A DNA stretch of 64,000 nt from Cardinalis cardinalis (Eukaryota > Chordata > Aves > Passeriformes > Cardinalidae): contig JACDOX010000038.1 in the NCBI GenBank assembly GCA_014549065.1, positions 4,346,112-4,410,111 on the forward strand, given 5' to 3'. This document shows positions 12,906-24,333 of this stretch, in pieces. Position numbers and translations under genes: made by a program. The notes under the pieces were generated by a model, which saw only the letters and a list, made by a program, of their open reading frames with translations, had not been told where the DNA came from and made no database searches. The first letter of the stretch is position 1. Every line of letters starts with the position of its first letter.

Positions 12906-15900
12906 CAGCTTTCCATTCAGAAGACAGAAAAGGGTAGCTCATGTGCCAGCTCTTTGAACTTTGCATTTTCAGCAACTATTTGTTCAGCGCAGCTCCTTGG
13001 TCACCTGTAGAGCCCCAAACAAACAACAGAGGAGCTACTCTTCAGAAAAGCAAAGTTAAACTCTCCTCAGCAGCTGCAGAGCCTTCCCTGAATTATGCTG
13101 GGTGTTTTAGAAATGTTACTTGTCATTCAACCTCTCTTTTCCTTTCTCAGCTTGTGCAAGGAAGGGGAAGTGAGGGGGGAAGGAAGGTGCTGGGCTGTTA
13201 TACCAGATGAGATGAAAATGACCTTGTCATCATCTGAATTCTGCTTTGAGCAGCGCTGTGTATCCCTTAGAGGTGGATTAGGTTTCCACTGACAGGTTCT
13301 GGGAGATAGAATTTCCATTAGAATTAAGGCAAGAATATCTATTAGATAGATACAGCTCCTTATCTGCACCTTGTCTCCTTCTCAAACTGTCTGTGTGCTA
13401 TCTCTCATTCTCCTTGCCTGCTCTCACAGTTCCTCTGCTCATCAGATTTGTCTTGCTCTCTTCACCTCTCCCTGGGCTCTTCCTGCAAAGATAAAATAGC
13501 TCCTTTTGCCAGACGTTGTGCCATTGCTCGTCCTTCACTTTCTATCTTTGTCTTCCAAACTAGGGGCTTCTCCTGCTGCAAGATGACTGGACCAAGCTGC
13601 ATGCAGACTGTGCAAACCCACAACATACCTGTTTCCAGCAGACACCGTGAACTGCTGGGGAAACTTCTTGTTCTGAGATCATTCCAGCTCCCTACCCAGC
13701 ACCATTAAAACTTCTTCAAATTAGGCCAACAGGAAAATGTAGGTTTGTACTCCGATATCACACAGGGGTCCCAGCCTTGTTGTACAAGGTCATCTACTAG
13801 TGCTTAAGCAGAAGGGGCCTGGATCCTGGAGCTTCTTGCACTCTAGTTGAGCGCTGTACTGGAATAACAGAAGTAGTCACAAGGACATATATAGCCATCA
13901 CTCAAAGCTCTGTTCTTATTCTGGCAGCCCCTGTTGGACTCTTCCCTAGGAGTGTTTCTTATGCATTGAATACTTTTTCCAAGTCAGAGAATTCTGTTGC
14001 CACCAAACCTAGGAAAAACTGATTTTAGAACAATACCCATAGCTGAACCTGAACAACTCAACCTTCAAAATTTCATGCAAAACAAGACATACTGTTTTTA
14101 CTTTACAGAAAGCCAAGAACCAGTGAAAATTAAACCACTCTTGTCCTGACTTTTGCAATATGTAGAAATATTCAGCCAAATATTGACACTAAATGCCAAA
14201 TAAAAAACACTATAAAATGGAAAATTTTAATGTTCACTCAGGAAAGAGCCAGGGGAACACTTCTCACACTTAAAAAAATAAACTCTCCTTTAAATTGAGC
14301 CATTTGGGTAGAATCACAGAATCCAGAATATTTCTCATGAGTACCACTTGAAATTTTTCTTGTGAGCAGGTTGATGTCTGCATTCATGTTCCTGTGAAAG
14401 TCAAAGTATATTGTGAGTAACTGAATTTACAGGGCACCACACACCAGTTTGCACCTTGATCTCTTAGGTCCACAGGACCCTTTAAAATATCTGATTTAAA
14501 ATATCACTGCTTGATAGAGCAGTGGGCTACAGAATAGCAAATACCATCAGCATTGTTTTAAAACATTTTCTGAAGCCTTCCTACTGGGATTGGCAACCCT
14601 AAACATAGCAATGTTTTATAATAAAAATCCACTCATGGATATTCATGCGTGGTAATTCTGACAAGCTGGACAGTTGTTTTGCGTTTGTGTTCTCCAGCCA
14701 CTGGCAAAATAATGTCTACCCTCCCTCACATCCATATGTTTTGATGACTAAGATTAATTCCTGCACAGCTCTCACAGTCCCTCAACTCTCATTCTGCACT
14801 GATCTTCCAGAGTTGTTGTCTTTTGAGAACTGGGAGCTCCTGGAAAAAAAAAAAAAAGATATTTTGAACAGTAGTAGTGTCAATGATGCAGTATTTTGAG
14901 CAGTAGCAGTATCAATGATGCAAAAAGCTGGAAACTTGAAAGCAAAAATACTTTCCCATGAAACAGAACATTTGGATAATTTTGTGATAAAAGAGGATGC
15001 TGCATTAAACACATCATTGAAATCTCCTTTCTAAATACAAACCATATCGCACTGCTTTCTCCTTGGCACTGCAACATTCAAAATTCATTAAAGTTTTCAC
15101 CTGGAAAAGCTTGCTAGTTTCTCTCTCCATTATATGCCACTTATGACTCCTCTCTTTGTTTTTCCAAAACAAGCATGAATTTGGTACCATGAGTTTGGTA
15201 ATTGATCCTCATCCCCTGGGAACCTTTTCTGTCAATATGACACAATTAGGAATGCCAGCCTGCCCTGCTTTGCAAAGGAAACTAGCAATACCTGTGGGTG
15301 AATGTTCCATGTTCATAACAAGACCTGGCCTCATCAGTTGCATGGATTGAAGCAAATGCTGCAGATAAAAAATACCCTCCAGCTCATTCATGATGAGTCA
15401 ATGTAGAACTAAGTTGCAAGTATGGCTATTTTATAATGCTTGATTTAACTGTAAGGTTATTCCCCCACCCTCTACCCACAAAGTCCTATTGGTACCACAA
15501 GTTAATGTCTTATTTCAGAGAGGAAGAGCTATAATACTCTTTTTTTTTAAATACAAAAATGCCTTTCTTGAAAATGCATCAGATAAAAAAGATAATTGAG
15601 CCATTATACAAACACCAGAGAGAGAATCGTAATATTCACAGGCAAATCTTACAGAATAGGGAGAAGACTTAATTGTGGCATGCTGTCTCCAGATGCATTG
15701 ATTTATTTTTGTGCTCAGAGGAGCAGGAAACTCCACTGTGCCTCTTGGCCATTTTTGGCCATTTCTGTTGTCTTGCAATCAAAGGGATGAAGTATTTGCT
15801 TAAAGTCATGCAATGGGACAAGGAATGTAAGAACAAACAGGGTTTTCAGGATTTTAGTGGGCAACGTTAACCAAAAGGACATATCTGAAGTACTTTATAC

Positions 15901-18502
15901 TTTGCAGTATCTCAAGGGCTGATGAGTCTCCCTGACAAGAGATTCCTTATGCACACAAGAGCCACACAGTAGAGATCAACTTTTACTGTCTTCTGCCACC
16001 TCTGAAGCCACATAATGGCAGAACTATATGTTGCATTTGGGACACTTTTAACTTGCTGAACTTTTATTTCAGTTGCAATTGACTACCAAAGCTCCCCGAG
16101 GCTGGGAAACAGAGCATGGTGTAACCGTTGTTCCAGGGTAAGGGGAGAAGGGTGTAACCAGCTCCTTCTGACAGCCTTAGGAAATGCCAGTCACCACAGA
16201 GTCTGGCTCAGTTAGCTAATTAAAGCACCAATCTCTAAACTGTATTCTTATCCTACAGATTTCCCCCAGAATTTAAAGTATGTCACAATGGGCAAAAGCC
16301 CACCAGTTATCGAGAGAGGGTCTGTCACTGGTGAGGTGGAAGTGCTTGGCTAAAAAACATTTGATAATGTTATCTTAGTAGATTTAAAACCCAACATTAT
16401 GATCTCATCACAGTTTAAAAAAGACTCTGAAGTAACACCAGGAACATCTCCTTTCCCAGATAGAGATAAACAGAAGGACAAGATAAGTGCATGCTCTATC
16501 AGAGCGAAAGGGAATTGGCAGGTATAAGCTGGCCCTATGGACAATCTCAGGTCTTGCTGATATTTTAGAGAAGATTCACTTACTTGCTTGGGAAAATATT
16601 TTTGAGAATTGTTATTGATTTGGAGTCTTGGATAGAAGTTTTTTAACATGTAGGATAGTCCTGAAAATGCAGAGCTGCTTTGCTCAGAATATGGCAGGAA
16701 GATAAGGAAAAGAGAAATGTTTTGCCCCCATCCACCATCTGCAGGATTTAGTTGCTGGGGACAGAATGCAGTATCAGAGAACCATACCTTTGCCAAATAT
16801 TTTATGTACAAAAGATCCCCAGTCCATAGAGGGGTAACCGCTGGACCTGAACCGTTCTATTTCTACATGTCTCAGGAAAATGCTTATGAGAGCTTACAGC
16901 TTCCATCATCATTAAAGGTTGATAATGTTGTGATATTCTTCTCTCAGTCATTGTAAATCATGGTTCACATATCTCTGTCTTTCTTGCAGTGGAAAAACAA
17001 CTATAAATTTGGTTTAATCAGTGAGACAACTTCAGCTTATGGCTTGTTGCCTTACAGTAACGGCTCAAAGCAGCCAGAGGACACAAGAGAATCTGGCCTT
17101 ATATATCAACTGAAAAGGATGATTTAAGGTCTGAAGCTAGCACAATCACCGGGGCTATTAGATCCATCCCTGGTACCCTAAGGTTAAAGATATTATTCTT
17201 TCAGATTCTGTCCCTCCAGGTCTCCTTGAGACCAAGGCCCTACTTGCTGCTGTGAGAGTTGGACAGATCTTGTGCTAATTCAGATGGAGATTCAATACAG
17301 AAAGCTCTGAGGGCTCTGAATTCCCATTAATGGTTTGTAAAAGTGTACAGTGTAATCTGTGCACAGAATTAGCTCAGCAAAGCCCACATTATGTTCTCAA
17401 AATATAGATTAATTTCTTTATCTTTTAAGAGTCAAATCACAGCATGTGAAATCATGATTTGTTTTCAAAATGCAGTTTAGCTCAGTTTAATTCAATTCAA
17501 TCAACCTGGTCTAAACCAGAGTGCTTTGTGTGGGAGCCTAATGCAATGTTTTACCTGTTACAGTACTGCAGACTGGAGTTTACATTTTGAGATCTGCTTA
17601 CTGCTGTCTTCGCACATCCTGACCCAGGGCACCTTTCACTTGAGCATCACATTAGTATAAATCAGCCCCAGGCTTAGTTAAGTCCCATCTAATTATACTA
17701 ACTTAGGGCAGCTTTATATAGAAAATTGCATTCTCCCTGTTGTCTTCCTTACCATCACNCTTAATGCTCCCAAATGCCCCCTAAGTTAAGGAAGGTCTGG
17801 AGGAGGAGGAGTCTGGCCAGCTGTGCAGAAGCCGGTTCTTGCAGGCCATGTCCTCATTGCCCAGGTCAGCAGCAATGAATATTCTGTGCTACAGAGGCTG
17901 CACAGGACCCCAAAAATGACACCAGGGATTCAAGAAAGCAAGAGACTGAAATTCAAGTGGCCCAGAAATTCAAAAGGCTCAGATTTCTGACTGCTGTCAG
18001 CCAGGTTCTGCTGCCTGCCATTTTGTCTGATTTCCATAAACTGAGCATTTCCTCATAGAAGAAAATTTTTTAAAAGTAACCCCATTCTACACAATTCAGA
18101 TAATTTTGAGCATCAAAGTTTGAAGTCTTAGGATTGAACTTTTCTTTGAGATCACATGGTAGTTTTGCAATTGAGAAAAGTAAATCCTGTTTAATCCACC
18201 AGTAATCCAATGATTTATGTTGTTTCAAGAAGCCCTGTTGGTACATTTCACCAATAAAAAATGCTGGCCCAGAATAAAACTGGACGTGCCAGAACATATT
18301 TCACATTATTTTTGTGATGTTTGTTTGTTTGCTTAAAATTAAGGAAACTGGAAAACATTTGAAGTGCTACATAATACAAATTCAGAGCTTTGATTTTTGT
18401 TTAGTCGAAGCTTTTCTTCATATCAGAATTTCAGATTTCAGGCATCAGAAAGTTTCATTTCTGATGTGGAATATTTCTACATATTTCTAAATATTCAGCA
18501 TC
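12906..18502. other. Non-coding stretch, N-free for about 5 kb
   Basis: No gene is recognised. The longest ORF (153 codons, minus, 16350-16811) has no family features. A 32-bp tandem duplication lies at 14860-14923, and a 10-bp tandem repeat TTGGCCATTT at 15745-15764. A short TAGAATCACAGAATCCAGAATATT at 14312-14335 may be a last scrap of a minus-strand CR1 tail. The segment 17400-17720 is rich in TAAT/TTAATT words and is discussed as a possible conserved element. Confidence 0.5.
14860..14923. repeat. 2 x 32-bp imperfect tandem duplication
   Basis: Unit 1 (14860-14891) and unit 2 (14892-14923) share TATTTTGA.CAGTAG.AGT.TCAATGATGCA with about five differences. It follows an A14-like run at 14843-14857. 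This is a local duplication, moderately old. Confidence 0.85.
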
Positions 18503-19029
18503 AGGTCATTCTCCCCCTCTGCTTTGCTCTTGTGAGACCGCACCCGAACTTCTGCATCCAGGTCTGGGGCTTTCAACGCTGGAAAGACATGGATCTGTCA
18601 GAGCAAGTCCAGAGAGGACCAGTTAGTTGATCAGAAGGCTGGAGCTCCTCTCCTGTGAAGACACACTGAGGCAGTTGGGGCTGTTCAGCCTGGAGAAGAG
18701 AAGGCTGCAGGGAGNCATTATTACAGCTGTCAGAAACTAAAAGAGGCCTGCAGGAGAGCTGGAGAGGAGATAGGTAAAGACTTTGAACTGAAAGAGGAGA
18801 AATTTAGATTAGATTTCAGGAAAAAAATATTTCTTGTGAGAGTAGTGAAGCAGTTGAACAGGTTGCCCAGAGAGGTTGTGTATGCCCCATCTCTGGAAGT
18901 GTTCAAGGCCAGGTTGGACTGGTCTTTGAGCAACTGGTCTAATGGAAGCTTCTCTGCCAGGGCAGTAGGGTTGGAACTGGATGATCCTTAAGGTCCCTTC
19001 CAACACAAGTCATTCTGTGATTCTATGAC
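18503..19029 (+). mobile_element. CR1 LINE, end of RT ORF plus 3'UTR
   Basis: This is the best-preserved CR1 in the window, about 525 bp. It begins in the C-terminal part of the reverse-transcriptase ORF. A translated piece, ALVRPHPNFCIQVWG then KDMDLSEQVQRG, matches the usual CR1 order, and is broken by a stop at 18628-18630. The 3'UTR then runs through GGGCTGTTCAGCCTGGAGAAG, GAACAGGTTGCCCAGAGAGGTTGT, CATCTCTGGAAGTGTTCAAGG and GGATGATCCTTAAGGTCCCTTCCAAC. It ends in CATTCTGTGATTCTATGACT. It is 5'-truncated and non-functional. The first codons continue into an upstream ORF from 18397, which is chance. Confidence 0.95.
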
Positions 19030-22000
19030 TGTAAAAAATATACCAAGCTTATAATCAATGTTCAAAATATAAAAGTGAAATGCTCTTGAGCTATTTTATC
19101 ATTATCACAGCTTAAATTTCTACCACAAATAATAAGCAGCTTATAACTTGTTTCAAAATGAATTATTGGAATGTTACTGCATAAGTATTTTTAAACAGAA
19201 TTTTTTTTACCTTATGAAAATACCTTTTTTGTCCTGTCTTTCCCTCTGTCCCAAGAAAATCTGCATTTTCTTATGAGAAAACACTGGATTACAAAATTTC
19301 TGCTCAGCTCTGTTGATTAGATTTTCATGCGCACAGTTCAGTTTTTGTCATTTGAAAACTAAGATGTCTACCGACCTCTGGTATTCAGTTTTATCTTGCT
19401 GGGGAGCTTAAAGGAGGGTAATGAGTCAGACAGGCAAGAGATGGAGGAGTGAGAAAAAAATTAAATATAACCCCACCAATTTAATTCTATTTACAGTGTG
19501 GTTTAGGGTTCTGGTTCAGTAAAGAGAAGGTATTTTAGGATTATGCGTCCCAATAAAAATATGAATTAATATTTCTACCAAGCCTATGCTTTGCATTTCT
19601 CATTATTTTTATTTTGATCAAGGAAAAACATAGCTCTAGCACAGAGCAGGAATAAAAGCTGTCAGATTAAAGCATGTTCAAGCAAAATGCCCTGGACGTA
19701 GTATTATTAGTGGGCTTACCATGTGGCACTATTTCCACATTACACATCAGAGCCTTTTGGAAATTAAGCCATCTTTTTGATATGTGTCCTTTAAGCAACA
19801 GAGCAGGAAAATGTTATATTAACCAGCATTTGCAAAAGTATGGAAGAATGCCGTGACAGCTGGGGGCATCAGGCAATGGGTGTTGCTGAACTTTGCTGAA
19901 TAGAGTTGTACAGAGGCAGCTATAGTGCGTAGAAGCCTCCTGTGTAATCACTTCTGACATCAGTTAACTTTTCCATTATCATCACTTCCAAACATCCTTT
20001 CAGCCTCTTTCTTCTAGACATAGAACTTCCTTTTGTTTCCAATCCACTGCAGTTTTATGTCATGCTGCTGCAAACAAATGTGAAATCAATTTTGTGTTTT
20101 TCAGCTTGCACGCTCCTTTTTGTCAGGCATCAGCAAAACTAACATCAATTCCAGGGTGGTTCAACCTTATTTAAAATATTCACCACTTAGAAAGTGTACT
20201 AGGCTCTGTAAAACGGGTGGAGAAGGTAGCCTGGAGGTGGTAAACACATTGAAGTATCACCTGAATGCAGTTAAGTAGTACTATTAATATTTCAGAAGTC
20301 ACTCCACACCAGACCAGCAGAATTATTACAGAGAACACCAGACAGTTTCCAGGATACCTCAAGTCGTTCTGTAAGACCTAAAATAGACAAAAATACAGAG
20401 TGAAGAATAGATGTCTATGACAGTTACTGTCACCTGTACACCTTCTACCTGGTACTTATCCTTGGCTTTTAGGTGCTTTCCCAGACATCATCAGACAGAT
20501 AATGGTGTGAGAGAAGACACAGAAAAGAGTTTCTGTCTAGTGACAACCAAAGTGCAGGGCATCTTTCAACTACCTTAAGACAAACCCCAGCCAGTCTAAC
20601 TTAAATTTGGTTTATCAAGAAAGGAGAAAGGAGATGTTAGCATGGAAATGTTCTGTGGGAAGTAACTAGCCATAGACATTTAAGTGAGAAGGTCAGACTA
20701 CTGAGGTGCACCCAGTTTAGTGGAGAGAAGAAAGATGCCCAGCATCTTCCAAAAGAGAAGAATGTATTCTTGTAGGGTTTTTTTTTGTTTTGGTGATATG
20801 TTTTATTTTTCTTTTAAGCCATATCTGGCAGGGCATTTTAGGCAGGTCCTCTGAGGTCCATTAATGAGTTTTATCCTTCCTGTCATCAGGTTTTGATTTT
20901 ACTTTTTAATTTTTAGATATATAATTTCACTTTTGTTGATGTGCAAAACTCTGAGTGCTTCNTACTTCTCCCCTTCTTACATACTACCTTTGTCTCATCT
21001 TTTGTCTCTAAGACACACATACTACCACCACCACACACCTTTTGGATCTATTTTTGCTTTGCACTGACACCTCCTTCACACAGCATGCAGCACTAAGTTT
21101 ATGCTCAGCTTTGATCTCTAGTACTTTTCCATCTTCCTTTGTCTTCCCAGCTCTGAAGACCCACTCCTGAGAAGACCATGGACTAGGGTCTTCCAACTTT
21201 TTTTTTTATTTCTGTATAAGAAGAAATCTTCTAGATGGGCCAGACAACACTTTCCTAACTGATCTCCAGATGAGTAAGCTACTGAATTCAGTTCTACTCT
21301 GAGGAGTCAGGTTTACATGGTTTTCAACTCCCCATTACCATTATTGTACTTTATGCTAAGCACATGCTATTGACATCATATCTGTCATGTTTACTATAGA
21401 ATAGTAGAAAAGAGAAAGCACTCTTCTCTGATTTACAGGACATTGAATATACCAGAAATTTAATCAAGAANACATTTGTAATGAGGCTGAAAATGGCCTG
21501 TCAAATGCTAGCTGATGATTTCTTAATTAAAAACAACAATCAATCTTCTATATGAGAGGTAAGAATATTTCATTAAGGTATCAGTGTGGGACCACATAGA
21601 ATACATTATGAAAAACAAAAGGAAAAAAGCTGAACACCTGCCCTACCCTCAGCCCCCCCAAACGTCAGAAAAATCCTCATCTTAATTCTATTTTTAAAAA
21701 CATGCACAAATACCAATCTAAAAGTAATAAACCAGGCACGACCAGTACCTTGGAGGGAGTACTCAATAAATTGCTGTAAAAACATCACCACTCCTGGTCT
21801 GATGTTTATTGCTAGAACTCAGCTCTTGTTTTCATGCCCTGCTTCAGCAGTATGAAAGTTCAGTGGCAGCCCCCCTTTAACAGCTATCGACTTCGGACTT
21901 TTAAAAGGAAAGGATTCTTAGAATTCTCTCAGAGACTGAAAAGCGAAGTCCAAGCTACTTAATTCAGGCAAGAAAAAAGACTGGGTATATTGCATCAGTC

Positions 22001-22038
22001 CTTCACATGCTGTCCATGGAACTGATCACAAATATTTA
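19030..22038. other. Non-coding stretch, no gene recognised
   Basis: All ORFs are at most about 62 codons, the density expected by chance in AT-rich DNA. I see no transposon signature. Confidence 0.55.
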
Positions 22039-22696
22039 TGTTGTGGTTTAACCCCAGTAGGCAACTAAGTTCTACCGCCCCTCTCACTCCTCTTTGTGGG
22101 ATGGGGAAGAGAATCAGAAGGGCAAGAGTGTGAAAACTCATGGGTTGATATAAAGACAGGTTAATAGGTAAAGCAAAAGCNGCANTTTAGATAAAGCAGA
22201 ATTTGCCTACAGGATTTGTTCATCATTTCCCCTCAGCAGGCAGCTGTCAGCCTGCCCCAGGAAAGCAGGGCTCCATCATGTGTAGTGGTGACTTGGGAAG
22301 AAAAGGTGACTTGAGAAGAATTATAGAATATTCTGAGTTAGAAGGAACCCACAAGGATCATCAAAGCCCAACTTCTGGCCCTGCTGCTACTGAAAACATT
22401 CACCCTTCCTGCTTTTCCCCACAGCTTTTATTGCTGAGCAAAATGTCGTGTCTTGTAAGTTAAAAAATCTCAATTTTTTTCATTGGGTTCAGCTGTCCCA
22501 GCTGTTTCTCCTCCCACCTTCCTGTGCACACCCAGCCTCCTCCCTGGCTGGCCACAGTGAGAAGCAGAAATNGCCATGATGCTTTAAAGGACTGTCCAGC
22601 AACAGCTAAAACATTGGGGTGTTGTCAATGCACAAATCCGTAATACAGCACCCAACAAGCTAATAGGAAATTAACTCTACCCAGGGAAAACCACAA
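22039..22696 (-). mobile_element. Second LTR of the same family, minus strand, with nested CR1
   Basis: On the plus strand it opens TGTTGTGGTTTAACCCCAG, the reverse complement of the family's 3' terminus. It continues with AAACTCATGGGTTGATATAAAGACAG and GGAAAGCAGGGCTCCATCA. It closes with GAAATTAACTCTACCCAGGGAAAACCACAA, the reverse complement of the family's 5' end. Against the copy at 3519-4119 it is more decayed: its TATA box reads CAGCTTTTATTGC and its polyadenylation signal is changed. A CR1 tail interrupts it at about 22312-22380. No primer-binding site or internal retroviral sequence flanks it, so it is a solo LTR. Confidence 0.88.
22312..22380 (-). mobile_element. CR1 3' end nested inside the minus-strand LTR
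   Basis: GAATTATAGAATATTCTGAG, TTAGAAGGAACCCACAAGGATCATC and CCAACTTCTGGCCCTGC together are a CR1 3' end in minus orientation, very short. LTR sequence resumes on the right with ACATTCACCCTTCC, equivalent to the purine tract of the other copy. The CR1 therefore inserted after the LTR. Confidence 0.85.
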
Positions 22697-23583
22697 TGAT
22701 TAATTATCTCTTCTCTCTGCACCCAATGGATGACTATTCTACTTCTTTATCTTTCCCACGGATGTCTGCACAAAGCACACATATTTTCCCAAAGGAAAAA
22801 TGCCTTGTTTTGACTATGCTTCCCATACGAATCTAATCTGGGCCCCAGTGGGGCTGTTCTGTTCACAAGCAAGACCACAATATAGAGATAAGATTTGTCA
22901 TACACAGCCAAATCAAATTTACAACTACCATACAAGTCCCACAGGCATGGGCTGTGCGTGTCAAAACAAGACTCTGAGCCCCCCGTCTCCTCAGGCACAC
23001 CCCTCCTGTTTGTACAGAGTAGGGATTGCCACCTTCCAGTCTCAGCCATCTTCTAGACTAGAGCACAGCCTGCAGGACCTAGCAACTCTTTGAGAATATC
23101 CAGCACCAGATGCCTCCAAACACCACACAGGAGCAAGTCTGGGGGCATACACACATCCTTACCTCTGTGTCCCAATGTCTTCAGAAATGAAAACCGCTCA
23201 CATTGTCCAAATGAAATCTGGGGTACACATCAGCCAGCTCTCCAAGAAAGGTGATAGGCACACTGGGATTCCAGGACATACCACAGCTCCCTGCAGANCC
23301 TCTCCTGCAGAGCCTTCTCACTGCCTCTTCTGCTTTGGAGGTAGAGACCACCTCAGGCATAGCCAGGAGGTTTAAGGGAGCATTCCCCTTTACTTAGCAG
23401 TCCTGAGCCTGCATGTAGAGCATTCTGTCCAGTGCTGGATCCCTGTTGGAGAGAGAGTGATAACTACATCAAGTTTGGCAGAGTGTTATGAAGATGGATA
23501 GATGGCTGGAGAACACAGTCTGTGAGGAAAGATGGATGTAGCTGCATTTCTTCATGCTGGAGAAAGGATGGCAGAAAGAGATT
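22697..23583. other. Non-coding stretch, no gene recognised
   Basis: Moderately GC-rich, with overlapping ORFs on both strands at 22747-23093 (100 and 97 codons). The two overlap one another and neither resembles a known protein. I see no repeat signature. Confidence 0.5.
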
Positions 23584-23759
23584 TAATTTCTGTCTGCTAC
23601 AACTGAAAGTAGATTTATAGGCAAGATGGAGCCTCTGAGGTACACAACAAAAAACAAAAAAATCAATGATCAAAAGTCTCAGAAAAAGTAAATCTGACTG
23701 GATATGAGGGAAACAATCTTCACTGTTAAGCACTGGAACAGGGGACCAGAGAGGCTATG
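23584..23759 (+). mobile_element. Degraded CR1 3'UTR fragment
   Basis: The right part, GGGAAACAATCTTCACTGTT then AGCACTGGAACAGGGGACCAGAGAGGCTATG (23708-23759), clearly follows CR1 3' sequence. The left part (CTGAAAGTAGATTTATAGGCAAGATGG) fits the region just upstream but is very decayed. It stops before the terminal repeat. Confidence 0.65.
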
Positions 23760-23799
23760 TATTGTCCATAAACAAACTGGAGAACTATGGACTGAGTTG

Positions 23800-24333
23800 A
23801 TGAGAGGGTGGAAAACTTCTGGGGCTCCAACAGTGGCAATCCACAGTAACAAGTCCAGCTGATAGTCTTATCAGTGGCATCCCACAGGAATTAGTACCGG
23901 GACAATATAATTTATTGTGATTGTTAACAACCAGTGTGATGAGAGAGCTCACTCCTGGCAAGGCTGCAGATGATGCCAAAGCAGGGGGAGCAGCTTTTAT
24001 GAAAGAGGGTGTGATCGCTACTCAGAGGGACATAGACAGGCTGTAAAAATGGACTGACAGGACCATGAAATTCTAGCGAGGCAAATGCCAAGTTCCACAC
24101 AAGGGCTGGAATAACCCTGTGCAGCAGTGCAGGCCAGAGATTGAAGGGCTGGAAAACAGCTTTGCATAAAAAGACTGAGAGAACTGAACATGACTCCACA
24201 GTGTTTCCTTGTAGCAGAGGCAGCCAAATAAGTACTGGGAGGTTTTAGGAAAAGGGTAATCAGCAGGCAGAGGGAAGTGATTATTCCGTTCTGCTTGGCA
24301 CATCTGAGACTGCATGTCCCTAGTGCAAGAGCT
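23800..24333 (+). pseudogene. CR1 reverse-transcriptase ORF remnant
   Basis: This is part of the CR1 ORF2 reverse-transcriptase domain, now dead. A degenerate form of the conserved SG-PQG segment (SGIPQELVPGQ, from 23873) and the catalytic Asp-Asp pair (AADDAK, 23963-23980) are exactly 30 codons apart in one frame. A single stop (TGA, 23918-23920) lies between them. Downstream come GAGGGACATAGACAGGCTG, GCAAATGCCAAGTTCCACAC, CTGGAATAACCCTGTG and GGGAAGTGATTATTCCGTTCTGCTTGGC, all in CR1 order, but with frame breaks. The minus-strand ORFs of up to 163 codons over this region are antisense and not genes. Confidence 0.88.

Noticed and set aside
14312..14335. Short AGAATCACAGAATCC word as a CR1 insertion
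   Set aside because: It matches CR1 tails only over about 20 bases with no body sequence next to it; too little to call as a feature.
16350..16811. Minus-strand ORF of 153 codons
   Set aside because: It has no recognisable domain, no supporting context, and amino-acid usage typical of random translation.
22747..23093. Overlapping opposite-strand ORFs of about 100 codons
   Set aside because: They mirror each other, and neither shows a family motif or splice context.
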